A stretch of 64,000 bases of DNA, from contig CM057009.1 in the NCBI GenBank assembly GCA_029891345.1, forward strand, positions 228,771,120-228,835,119. Reading direction: 5' to 3'. The DNA comes from Dryococelus australis. Lineage: Eukaryota > Arthropoda > Insecta > Phasmatodea > Phasmatidae. The notes below the pieces were generated by a model. It worked only from the letters and a program-made list of their open reading frames with translations. It made no database searches and had not been told where the DNA came from. The translations under genes were made by a program, and so were the position numbers. Below are positions 23,350 to 33,960 of this stretch, in pieces (within the stretch, counting starts at the first letter, position 1; each line of letters opens with the position of its first letter).

Positions 23350-24760
23350 AATATCTTTAATTTTTTATAATTTCGTTATAAGAGTGACACTTTTTTCAAA
23401 CAATGAAATGCAATTTTTTCCAACTCTATGCCATTTTTATGTAAATACGTCATATTTACTGAAATTTTCATTGGTAAAGAAATACAGTAAACCATTTAAA
23501 TATCTAAAAGCCGAATCTATGATAGTTGGTGAATGAGAAAACTTATTACTAATTAGGCCAGTCTCTTTTATCTGGAAACAACATTCGTCTATTTCACCAT
23601 AATACACCTTTTCAAAGAAGATAAATGTTTTTCCTGAATATGAATTAATAACAGCATTTATTTTATATTCATCTCTTAATAAAGCTAAGAAATTACTTTC
23701 AGATATCCTATAATAGGACGGTAACTTGGATAATCAATCATATGGATTTTATCATCAACAGACAGAACTAATTCGTCCAAAGGTCTTTGGAAGATAAAAA
23801 AATCATTGAAATTGTTTGGTAAATACTGTAACATTTCTGCTATAAATTTGCTGGTTTATTTATTTTCTTGCCATTCAAGCTTTTTATCCAAACACTATTT
23901 ACTGTAAAAAAAATACAAATCACTATCAATAATTAAACATTTTTTACATATTTTCTTTTAGATAAATCAAAAGGTTCATTATCATTATAATTATTTTGTG
24001 TGTGTGGGCCATACAAGTTTTAAATGTTTTTAATGTTATCTTGTTGCAAATCAAACTAATCATTATTAAGAATTGGATACATGACCACATATTTATCATT
24101 TGTATGTTGAGGACCCAATGCATGACCGATTTTGTGGTAGTAAATTAACTTTATTTCCAGAAGTGTTTCTCCCTCCATTATGCCAATGTTCTTGTTTAGT
24201 GGTATTAATTTCAACAAGACTATTTTGTTAATTTGGAAAATATGCATGAGCAAGTGCATACCATATCGATACAATCTAGTCTTAAAAACTCAATGTAATC
24301 TCTGATTATTACGTTGGCCTAGTTTGTATGATATATGTATGTCTGTAAATTTTGTATCATAAAAAATTTCAAATTTATATGCTTTTGCCAAATGCCAAAA
24401 GTCCCTTCAGCAGACTTTTTAATTGAATTATTTGCATATGCGAAATGCCATTTTAATGTTTTTTTATTCCATTTGTTGGTGGTTGAGTAGCTACCAAGTA
24501 TATCCTCTTTAACACCACATCATGGCTTATTGATTATATCAAGCATTTCTTAATCGAGTTTACTACCAATTGAAGAAATTTTATGATATTCTTGAAATAT
24601 TTGTAAAGAATTTTCGAACTTTATCAATTTTTGAAAGCAAATCTGCACCACCATCTATATATCCATATTCATTTACAAAGTTGATAACATATTCTGTTCG
24701 ATCCTCTTTTTTTTGGTAGTGCAATATTTATTTTTATGATAGCAAGAATGATTATGTAAA
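23350..24760 (-). pseudogene. matrix metalloproteinase with hemopexin domain
   Basis: Domains in order on the minus strand: propeptide (from about 24740, YGYIDGGADLLSKIDKVRKF); cysteine switch at about 24511-24528, reading Pro-stop-Cys-Gly-Val where Pro-Arg-Cys-Gly-Val is expected; NKWNKKTLKWHFAYANNSI; ALAHAYFPN near 24240; zinc motif HKIGHALGPQH at 24104-24136, then MYP for the Met-turn. C-terminal hemopexin-like repeats follow (LDELVLSVDDKIHMIDYPSY near 23765; IIDSAFRYLNGLLYFF near 23490). All three zinc-binding His are present, but the catalytic Glu codon is AAA, Lys (24131-24133). Active enzymes of this family cleave extracellular matrix. It lies between BRO genes and the ATPase gene, inside the Maverick, which suggests capture from a host. 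Frameshifts are present. Confidence 0.78.
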
Positions 24761-25330
24761 CCTTCATTTATATACAAAAAATTTTCAACAAAATGTAGGA
24801 AGGTTGTTCACTTCAAACATACCATAAAACACATTTTACACTAATTTAATGTACATAAAAAGCATTCAGTATTCCTTCATCAATCTTTCAACATACATTA
24901 AAAAGTTTTAAATGGTTTATGTGCAACTTAATGCAATGCCAGTGACCTGTTTATTTTTTGGGGTTTACAGATATATCTATTATTCCAGTGTCCCAGTGTT
25001 TTATTTTACCAGCCTGGCTTTAGGACGAACAAAACTCCATTTGGAGAAACCCGTCATCTCTCCACTCGGCCAGCTGTTTTTTTATTATTTTAGAAGAAAT
25101 ATGATTTGTTTTTTATTTTTCTATTTTTTTGGTCTTATGGTACTCCTGATTCATATAGTGCAGCGCCTTCCACTATATAAATCACTCCACCCTACATGTC
25201 TGATATACTACAGTATAGTATAGAGAGTATTTTTTAGGTTGGAGATTAAGAAATACCACTTATATATTCACTAATACTCATATATTCAATATATGGACAA
25301 GATAATGTTATCTTGGCTGCAATTTTGAAT
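24761..25330. other. no gene recognised between MMP and GC-rich insert
   Basis: AT-rich sequence. An open frame of 103 codons on + (24912-25223) is rich in Phe and Tyr and has no known domain; it is probably chance. Confidence 0.5.
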
Positions 25331-25332
25331 AA

Positions 25333-25440
25333 TTTGGTGATAATCTAATAGTGCGAATACGGGAGTCGAAACCACACCCTTCACATTTAAAGCCACACAT
25401 CTTGTCGCTGAGCCACAGCGACACTATGATTAAAAGTCTT
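25333..25440 (-). repeat. tRNA-like sequence (A and B boxes), SINE head or decayed tRNA gene
   Basis: On the minus strand GTGGCTCAGCGACAAGATG fits a pol III A box, and GGTTTCGACTCCC about 35 bases later fits a B box with one extra T. The region between can form an anticodon-like arm. It sits at the edge of a GC-rich insert in the Maverick, so a SINE or other retroposon head is more likely than a working tRNA gene. Confidence 0.45.
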
Positions 25441-26285
25441 CATGTGGCGTTCTGGAAGCTCATTATCAACAGTCGCACAGAGTGTTCGGCACATGGCTAG
25501 TAGATAGTTCCACTTTCGCGATGGGCTTCTTCGTGTCGGCGATGTATTATATAAACTCTTCAATTTGAGAGCAGGGGCTGCTATATCTGGTAAGCCATGA
25601 CACCGGGGTGGGGTCCAGACTACTCTCTTGTGCCCGGCCGCCGGGGTGGTGGTAATTCTGGGTAATATTTATTCCCTGCCATTAAGGATATGGCTCCCAA
25701 GGAGTGGAGTGTGACCGGCCCTTCATTGGGTGTAAGGTTATGCCTCTTGTCACTCTGTTCAGGAGATAAGGTCAGCCAGGAATAACCCACAAGTGTCATG
25801 GAAATTAAGTGTTAGCACAGGACGATCAGTTGGCCCTACCATGAGGTAATCTCTGGTGTCCAATCAAATGGTTGGACTCATGTTGGTAGGGGTTAACTCT
25901 GTATGCTGGAGGTCTCGAGAGATTCCACTCTCTTTTACAGACCGGGTAGTGAGCGGCAATTTGCTCGGGTTGTGCCCTGGAAAGGCACTAGGGGCATGGA
26001 TAGAACCCCCACCAAACCACACGCTTAGTTTCTGAGGGTAAGGATCTTAGAACTTCTGAAGTAGAGGGGCCATCGGTTGCATTAGTCTTGGCTTCCTTGC
26101 GTTGGGAGGACGTGATTCCTCTCATCTGCCTACTGGATGGCCGAACCATGGTAAGACCGCAAGGTTAAGAGCGCTGCATTAAAATACAAAGACCGAGAGG
26201 TCCACTGTAACTGTTGCCAGTGCGAGCTCGCTGTAGCTGTGTTGAAGAAAACTGGCAAGGCATGAATGTGTGACATCTGGATGGG
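25441..26285. mobile_element. GC-rich insertion of unknown type
   Basis: This block is markedly richer in G and C than the AT-rich viral genes on both sides. It contains CCGGCCGCCGGGGTGGTGG near 25638 and many short GG/CC-rich words, with no long open frame. Composition and position, between the MMP and ATPase remnants, suggest a non-coding retroelement or the untranslated part of a LINE. No ends, poly-A tract or target duplication were resolved. Confidence 0.35.
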
Positions 26286-26299
26286 AGATATAACATTTT

Positions 26300-26970
26300 T
26301 GATTTGGTTTCTGCACTAACCATTGTTCATTCTTCTACTCAAATCTATTGTAATAAAACCATAATCTTTTTACCAGAATTTTGAACAGATCTCTTCAAAT
26401 TTCTCATAAACATGTCCCCACCAACAAAATTGCTTTATATGTGTTTCAAGTTCGTATCATCCTGTCTAAATATACAGAGAAACTTAATAATATTTCTTAC
26501 TAATTGCTTGGGCAATCTTGAATATGTTTGTGCTAAATAAAATGCATCAATATTTTATGTATTCCCGTAGTGAAATATTCAGGTATGACATCCTGGTTTT
26601 CTAAAATGACACTGTCAAATATAACTAGAGACTCGTTTTCACTATGATCTAAGGGGTTCATTTGACTATTGTTATAATAAAAAAAGCAATTTTTTTATTA
26701 AACGTGTTAGCTATTACATCAAAAACATATTGTAGCTGAATATAATTTGGTTGATTTTAACTTTTTGAAAAAACATGCGATTTATTAGAATTTGGTCATC
26801 CTGGCATATAAATAAAATTATTCATCAAGTAGGTTTATCTGCAATTGCTTGGACCAAATATAACTGCCCATATAATGTAGGGGAAAAGTTCGCCATTATT
26901 TTTTTCTTAGCATCTCCTTCAGAAATTAGAACACCAATACTCCAATCAACTTTTTCATTTAATTAGATTA
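26300..26970 (-). pseudogene. DNA-packaging ATPase (FtsK/A32-like), broken
   Basis: From 26661 the frame reads NESLVIFDSVILENQDV, then IPEYFTTGIHK. This is the Walker B strand, with hydrophobics and Asp; Ser replaces the usual second acidic residue. After a frameshift near 26545, IDAFYLAQTYSRLPKQL and FRQDDTNLKH follow; these match the sensor and arginine-finger side of the packaging ATPases of Mavericks. A stop near 26375 and later codons (GGDMFMRNLKRS) end it. Upstream codons to about 26970 are open in places (KKKIMANFSPTLYGQLYL), but I cannot find a Walker A motif. The protein would pump the genome into capsids. Confidence 0.65.
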
Positions 26971-26982
26971 GTTTTATAATAA

Positions 26983-27430
26983 ATGGAGAATAAAGTTTTC
27001 AAGTTAACAAACAACAGTTCTGTATTAAAGAAGAAACTTCTTTATGAAATCATTCATCAAGGTAAATCTATTGCATTGATTGGTTTTCATACAGAATTTG
27101 TAACACCCTAATATAGACAATAATATAGTATAAGAACAATTGAAAAATTAAGTGCCTTTGTTGATAAAAGTGAAGTTATAACCATTCCTAGAGATCAATA
27201 TGATATTAAAAAGATTCAAAGATACTATAAATTCAATTGAACCATTTTCAACTCATAAATTAGAATCAACAATAGACATTTTGAAAAACAGATAATCAAT
27301 TTAACCTAAGTTTGATATTAACATGATTATCGATTATCTGATATACTTGGTTTTGAGAGAAATATGACTATTGAAAAAGAATAGCTAATTTTAATAAATT
27401 TAAAACAATAAATGATTACCTTAATTAAGC
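26983..27430 (+). pseudogene. structural-protein remnant of Maverick type (unnamed)
   Basis: From the ATG at 26983 the frame reads MENKVFKLTNNSSVLKKKLL, then KSIALIGFHTEFVTP. After stops, EVITIPRDQYDIKKIQRYY and, further on, LSDILGFERN appear. The order of these motifs recalls a capsid-associated protein commonly found in arthropod adintovirus-like elements. I cannot name it with certainty. It lies on + between the ATPase and polymerase genes, both of which are on -. Many stops are present. Confidence 0.35.
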
Positions 27431-27599
27431 CTATGAAATGTTTATAAAATATGATGAATCTAATCATTTAGAAAAGATATAATTGCTAGTTTTCAACCAA
27501 AAATTGTAAACTGATGTTTTTAGTAGTTCTTATATTAATGTTGTTTTGAAAATTATAAATGTTGAAATATAAAATAGAAATATACGTTGATAATGATCA

Positions 27600-27670
27600 T
27601 AAAAATACATTTGACTGATTTTAAAGGAGTCTCTAAAAAAGGGACATCTTTAAACACACTGTGACATGCT
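27600..27670 (+). pseudogene. possible short BRO-N fragment
   Basis: HLTDFKGVSKKGTSLNT resembles the LKDIPKKGAHFKN stretch of the BRO-N domain at 22700. It is on the opposite strand to the cluster and only about 20 codons long, so the match may be chance. Confidence 0.2.
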
Positions 27671-27963
27671 ATAATAATATATAATAAAATGAACTAAAAT
27701 TAAATGGGGTGATATCAAAATGGTAATGTATCAATTTTATTTTGTAGTATAATCGTTTTGTTATAACAATGACTTAATGTGATTTTATTAATTTCGATTG
27801 TATATATTTGGTGTTTCTTGCCCCTTATTAAATTTACTGATCTATATTGTATTTTTTCAACACGCATTTCTTATAATGGTCAAATGTAATAATATTGTTA
27901 ACTATGCAATTTTTCACACCTTTAAAAGGTTTATTTTCTCTATTGTAAACTCTATATGCATAC

Positions 27964-30945
27964 TTATCTTGTTCTTAAACCAACAAATTCACTCATTATA
28001 TTGCCATTACATTCGTCTTTCATTCTGCCTAAAACTTTTTTATTTATTTGAGGCATGTTACAAATATCATTTGGATAATCGCATATATCATATTTACCTA
28101 ACATTGTTTTCATAACATAATAAAAATCTTGTGATTTTATGTTATAATTGTGCATGTTGGTATCTTGATTACAGATTTCCATTTTATCTTCATATTTTGC
28201 TTTGATCTCTTTATAATGAAAATTATACATTAATTATTTTTATGTGTCTAAAATTGACATAAGCACATATATAGGCTTATTAAATAATTCTTTGTTTTCA
28301 TTCACATGCAAGGCATCAAAGTTCTCATTAAATATAGTTATTTTATTGAAATTGGATTTTGCTATCAGATTTTCACATATTTTTTCACATGAAGCCAATC
28401 TTATATCTACTCTGTTCCTAATATTTTCCATTGTTTTATCAAAAACAGAAGTATTCATTAGTTTATAAAATCCTTTTCAAAGTAATTTTTAACATTAGTT
28501 CTCATCAATTATTTTAATTTATATACTGCTTTAACCAATAAGACTGATTAAACTTCAATATTCTATGTATTTTAGTAAACTTTAGTCCATTATTTAGAAA
28601 CTGTTTCAAATTGTGTATTACATACTTTTATTTTTATGTTATATTGTTAACAATTTCGATTCATTTGTTCCTGAACTGCCTTGTTTTCTGGACAAAATGG
28701 AAAATCGTTATTAAAATTTGTAGTTCTTGTGGATATTCTAAATCAACTTCTAATAAGTATCCATGTTGAGAATCATGCTTCTATTTTAATATATATTCTT
28801 GCTAGTAATATAAATTAAATTCTGGGTTTTTAAACCACTCGAAACCTCCAGATGGTAAATATTGCGAAATCGCCCAACCATAAAGATTATTTGCATCGAG
28901 ATAAGCAAAATTGTTAGACGCTTTATTTTCTACCATTAAAATCATATCATAATTATGAAATAAATCTAATGGATGTTTAATTTTTTTTGACATTGCATAC
29001 CGTTATAAACTAGGTGCTTTAAAATACAATGTGGAAGCTGAACCATATGCAGTTATACATGTATATCTAATATTTTCAAAAACATCTGCTTATAAAATCA
29101 CATTACTTTTCAAGTATAAATTGTGGTATTGACAAAGATTTTTCATATTAAGTTGATTACATACAAGTTTTGCATGTTCATAATCATTATCAGTTATATC
29201 AGATTCATTAAATTTGTTGTAAAATTCACTCTTTGGAGGATGGTCAGTTTCTATAAATTTTTGTTAACTATCCATATAATAATATTGATAAACTCTTTTC
29301 TAGTAAATCAATCTATTTTATATTTGGTTAAATTAGATGCAAATTTATATAAACTGCTGGCCATAAATTTAAATGTGTCTACATCCTGATCTTTAAATTC
29401 AATTTTTTTCCCAAAACTAATAAACTTTTCTTAACTATTTGCAAGTAAATCTATATTTTTGTTATCATATCTGAGCTCTTTAATAAACAATGAGCATAAT
29501 ATATGGGAACAAATTTGGGTAGTTTTAATTGTAGATTACAATTGTTACATACAGGATTAATAAATTTTCCAGTTTATGGTCATGGCATACAATACCATAG
29601 TGCGTACATTGTTTCAGTTTGTGAATATATTTCCCCAATTTTTTCTACTTCTCTTTTCATTGATTGTATAAAATTTTCATGTGGAAATGTGCCTTCGTGT
29701 ACAACTGGAGGTTTATAATCACCATAACTATTTAAAATATAATAACAAAAGCCAGATGCTTTGTGTAACTGATAATTCATTGTATGTAATTCGTTTAAAT
29801 TTTAATCAATTGTTTTTATTTGTGCATTTGTAAGTTTATATCTTTCTTTAAATATCGCCAAATAAATTTCATTATCAATATCGTCCTCTGTTAAAACGGG
29901 ATATTTTGGATTAATTTACATTTTTTTATTTATGTTGGATTTGTTTTAATTGTTGATATTTTCTTTAGAATTTATTCGAGGTCTGCATATATAGCAAAAG
30001 GAACTTTCGTTGTATGTTTGTTGTTTTTAAAGTTTATTTGTTCAGCTTTTGAAGGTAACTTGATTTTTACTGACTCGTTTTTAGAACAGTCTTCTGTATG
30101 TTTATTTAATCTTTCTTGCGAGTAAAAAGATTGAAGACATATATCGCATATATAAGTTTTACTTTTATGTATATATTTTTGTGCTGAGAGAAATTGAGAT
30201 GGATCTTCTATCCAACAGTAACGTGAGTTTGTATCATTTTTGAAAAAAAAAATTATAATTTTTTCCTTTTTATTTTTGTAAGCTTTAATGGATATACTCT
30301 TGATTGACCTTCAATAGAGACACCAATTTGATTTTATATTTATGGTATATCATCAATTTTTGTAGGATATTCATATTTATTGAATGCATTATCAACATTA
30401 AGACCTACATTTTTATATTAAGATACTCTTTGTGGATCATTTTCTGCTGGAAACAATGCAGACTTTATTGCCCAAAGAAACCATTTTTGATTATAGTTTT
30501 TCATGTTTATGCATGCCTTTTTAATTTTTATTTGCTTCTGGTAGATCAATATAAGATGCTCCATTTAATGGATTATACTTTTTTATTCCTAATTGCATCC
30601 CAACTATGCTATATAAAGCCTTGTCTGAATTAATTTATTCAATGTTTTCTATTCCTGCGAGTATTTCCGTTTTTTTTCTGTTAATCTTTTCAATGCTTTC
30701 TTCGTTCAATATTGTAAATGTTTATTATTGAATGTCATCAATTAGTCCTATTTCACCAGTTTTCCGACTTCGAAAATGGGCGATAAGTTTAATGTCAGAT
30801 TTCACCGCTCTATGTTTTATAAGTTCATTGCATATTATTTTTAACACTCGTTGTTTTACTGAAGATAAAAAATTCCTAGGCAACACTAAATTAAAATTAT
30901 TTTTAATGTTATGTGTTGATAACCTACATTGAAAGCATTTTCAAC
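27964..30945 (-). pseudogene. protein-primed family B DNA polymerase, broken
   Basis: The replicative polymerase of the element. Readable from 30945 down: an N-terminal domain (FNLVLPRNFLSSVKQRVL, ILNEESIEKINRKK), NKKACINMKNYNQ-type linker codons, a zinc finger ICDICLQSFYSQERLNKH (about 30135), and the exonuclease start PFAIYADLE (30000), cut by TAA at 29972. Then SGFCYYI (29750), EFKDQDVDTFKF, YHNLYLKSNVIL...ADVFE (29090), motif A LDANNLYGWAIS with Asp at 28895-28897, a motif B region from 28458, and motif C at 28230-28150. Motif C reads Asp-Thr-Asn-Met where Asp-Thr-Asp-Ser is expected, so a catalytic Asp is lost. KVLGRMKDECNG is near the end. At least eight stops or shifts occur. About 3 kb fits a full-length gene. 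Confidence 0.82.
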
Positions 30946-31342
30946 TGCATATTTATATTGGTTTTTATATTTATTTTTTTACTTATACATTAGTAGAATA
31001 GGGAAATATTTATTTTAATTCCTTTTTGGATTTTCTATATATTTTTCCACCTTTTGGAAAAGGTGAATTTGCGAAACATATTTCTTTTTAATTTTTATTA
31101 TTGGTGTAAAAGTTGTAATTAAATCATCTTTTCTTAGATTATACCAACATTAGATTTTTTAATATCTAGCAATTTCTCTCAACTTGCGCAACCTCTTACC
31201 TCAGATCACTTATTAGAGTAAGAGTCGTCATTTATATATAATAAAATATCATAAAATTCGTAATTTCGGAGTTAATTATCATATTATATTTCATTTGGAA
31301 TACATATTGCTGTACTGTGTGATTTACAATTTTTATCCTTTT

Positions 31343-31800
31343 TCAGGGAATGGTTTTTTTTTTTTTTTCCGCATTTACATTGTACTTTCTCTTTTTTTGA
31401 CTCATAATAATGTAAAGCTTATTCACTATAACATTTTTGCAAGTGTTAATATGCTTATATCTTGTGTCTTTGTGAGATGCAAAAGAATGTATAGGCTTAT
31501 TCACATTGCATGCGGGGTATGTCATGGTTGAATGATCGCCTTGAAGAATTTCATATGTATTGTGTAATTTAGTATTTTTATTCTTTTTGAGATTTACCTT
31601 ACCTACACGTTTTCCACATTCGCATTGTACTTTCTCTTTTTTAATTCATAGCGACTTCTGGAATATTCATTGTAATATTTTTTTAGTATTGTTAACATGC
31701 TCATCTTTTGTGTTTGTGTGATGCAAAACATTTCATGTTTAATATTTTACCACACTTTTTACAATGCTTACACATTATATTATTTTCCATTTCATAAGAG
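31343..31800 (-). pseudogene. small zinc-ribbon gene with internal tandem duplication
   Basis: Reading from 31790: EMENNIMCKHCKKCGKILNM and CFASHKHKR, then a QCECGKRVGKV ribbon, then a second unit, CNVNKPIHSFASHKDTR with INTCKNVIVNKLY. The two units also match at DNA level (about 31605-31775 and 31365-31520), so the gene duplicated internally. A related gene occurs at 51490 on +, starting with EMENNI and KCGELLN. The function is unknown; paired CxxC motifs suggest zinc binding. Stops are present. Confidence 0.45.
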
Positions 31801-32364
31801 GGCGACAATAACATTTTTATTTATAAAGAGAGAATTTTATTATTTTTTTCACGATGTATGACTGTACCTCCCGAAACACCAATAAATTTTATTAAAAAGA
31901 ATAAAAAAACGAAACTAATGCTTAAAATTCCAACTTTTCAGAGTATATGGCCATACTCTCTGAAATACCATAGTAAATAAATCGTAAATATAAAAAAATA
32001 ATTAAAGCTTAAATTTTTTTTTTTTTTTATAAATTCTGTACAGGTATAATGGCGATCCTGGTGCATCGGAATGATAAGATTAAAAATCAAGTAAATTTCT
32101 CATTTTCCAGCAACCTTTTCAAAATCTTCTGGAGACAGCATTTAGCTCTGCGATTTTATTCTCTAAATTGAACAAATCAAGACCAGAATCAAGCTAATTA
32201 TATCAAAATCTGCAATCTAAATCAAGCAACTTTTTTAAAACCATGCTGAGCAGGGTTCTTTTCCTGTCAAATGATCTAAATTTACTCTAAATCTGCAAGC
32301 TAAATCAATTATTCAAAAATATGTCACAAAATTAGACAAAAATATTTAAGATAACTCTGGATCA

Positions 32365-32660
32365 TTGAAAAATTTTCCATTTTCCATTTCTTTTAAAACA
32401 TTATATGACATAAAAACTTCCATCTCGTTTAATAGTTTCAAAATATTTTGATCAATTATTTCCACATATCACTCTGGTAATGACTATTTAAAATTACCAT
32501 CTAGAATACAATTAATATTTTTACCACAATTAGATTCATAAATTCCAAACTCTATTGCAGTAAACCATTTCCCTTTTTCGATATCTTGTAGTTTGGTGAA
32601 TGCAAACATATTGTCCCACTTCTTAAGGAGAGATTCCATTTTGTTTTATAAAGAGAAAAA
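32365..32660 (-). pseudogene. conserved Maverick protein of unknown function, copy A
   Basis: The minus-strand frame from about 32640 begins MESLLKKWDNMFAFTKLQD, continues with IEFGIYESNCGKNINCIL, then two stops, then ILKLLNEMEVFMSY. It is clearly homologous to the frame at 51171-50897, which shares TKLQD, LYESKYGKK and YNGLKEMKNGK. Two diverged copies suggest a real gene family rather than chance. No known domain was recognised. The length is near 95 codons. Confidence 0.5.
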
Positions 32661-33078
32661 TTTATTAAGAGGAAAAAATTCAGTACTGAAATTTTATCAA
32701 GATGAGATGATTTAGCTTGCAGATTAGGCTTAAAAAAAAAAACCTGCACAGGGGATTTGAAACAGGATGAAATTTGTATAATTTTGGACATATTTTTCTC
32801 TATTTTGAGCTACAATTTAAAAGATTTTACAGGAAAGAAAGATTTCCATGATTCTGACTTTAATTTGCTTGAATTTTATCTAACTTGGTGTGCAACTTCC
32901 AATTCTTTTGTCAGTTGTCTCTATAACTGTGCAGATGTCTATGCTCATCGTTTGATCAGATATTTGCACTAAACTTCTTTGTATACATTTTAATTTCAGT
33001 GTCATTATAAACTTGGACAAGTATGGAAGTAATAATGCATTTGCTGTGTTGCTTCTCTGGTAAACCATTTACAGCTTT

Positions 33079-33960
33079 GTGGAACTTATGATAACATTAA
33101 ATAATGATTTGTGGATTGAAAATATAAAAATGCATTTTCAGCGCGATTTCTGCAAGCAGCAGTTTTCTATGAGTGATCATTTGATGAGACATTATAAATT
33201 TTGCAGCACTGATTCTATGCGATCTCCACTTCCTCCACCTCCACCTCCTCCTTCTCCTTCTCTTCCTCCTTCTCCTCCTCTTCCTCCTCATTTTCCTCCT
33301 CTGCAGTTAGCTCCACAGTTAGCTCAACACTTAGCTCTACATACAGCACCACATACTGATACAGCATCACAACCAGTACCACAAACTGTGCCACAATTAG
33401 CATTTCCTGCTGCACCTACTGAATTTAATCCATCTGATCCAAAATGTCAATACATTTATTCAGTGAAGAATTTATTGCCTTAACTGCGGTATGAGCTATT
33501 GACCAGGGTGTTCGCTGGCAGGTAAGTGAAGAATTAATAGTTAACAACCAAACTAGTATTGCTGCGAATTTTTAATGATTTTTCTCCAGGTGCAGAGTCC
33601 GTCTGTTAGAGTTGACTATGGTATCACCCAGACCAATAATGCTTAGTGTTAATGTATTGTGTAAGTTTCTGAAAACCTTCACGGCAGAGAATGGAGCTAC
33701 AGAGACCTTCTACTTTCAGAGCAAAGCTCTTCCCATCCTCCATTTGACAGATGTTGGTGAACTTTATGACGACATCATAGTGCCTTACCTAACCAACAGA
33801 CTTCAGGAGTTTAATGGGCGAGGTAGCGGTTGGCACTTGATGCTAATATTAAATATGATCATCGATATTTCGCAATATAAGCCCTTCACCGTCCATACTG
33901 CACACACTTAGTTGTCCAATAAGAAAGCCTGCATTGATCGTCAGTGGTATTTTGGTAAAA
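33079..33960 (+). pseudogene. C2H2-finger/proline-rich protein with polymerase-N-terminal-like domain
   Basis: The ORF at 33079-33483 has a C2H2-like segment (FCKQQFSMSDHLMRHYKFC, first Cys of the pair missing), then Pro/Ser runs, then a QLAPQLAQHLALHTAPH repeat. A second frame at 33612-33911 contains YLTNRLQEFNGRGSGWHLML and ILNMIIDISQYKPF, followed after a stop by NKKACIDR. That second part matches the N-terminal domain of the polymerase gene at 30.6-30.9 kb. So the two pieces probably formed one protein, perhaps with an intron at 33484-33590, where CAGGTAAGTGAAG (near 33522) is a donor and CTCCAGGTG (near 33590) an acceptor. The function is unknown; the finger suggests nucleic-acid binding. 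Confidence 0.5.

Noticed and set aside
33097-33415. Arg- and Glu-rich frames on - opposite the Pro-rich ORF
   Set aside because: Shadows of the CCT/CTC repeats coding Pro/Ser on +.
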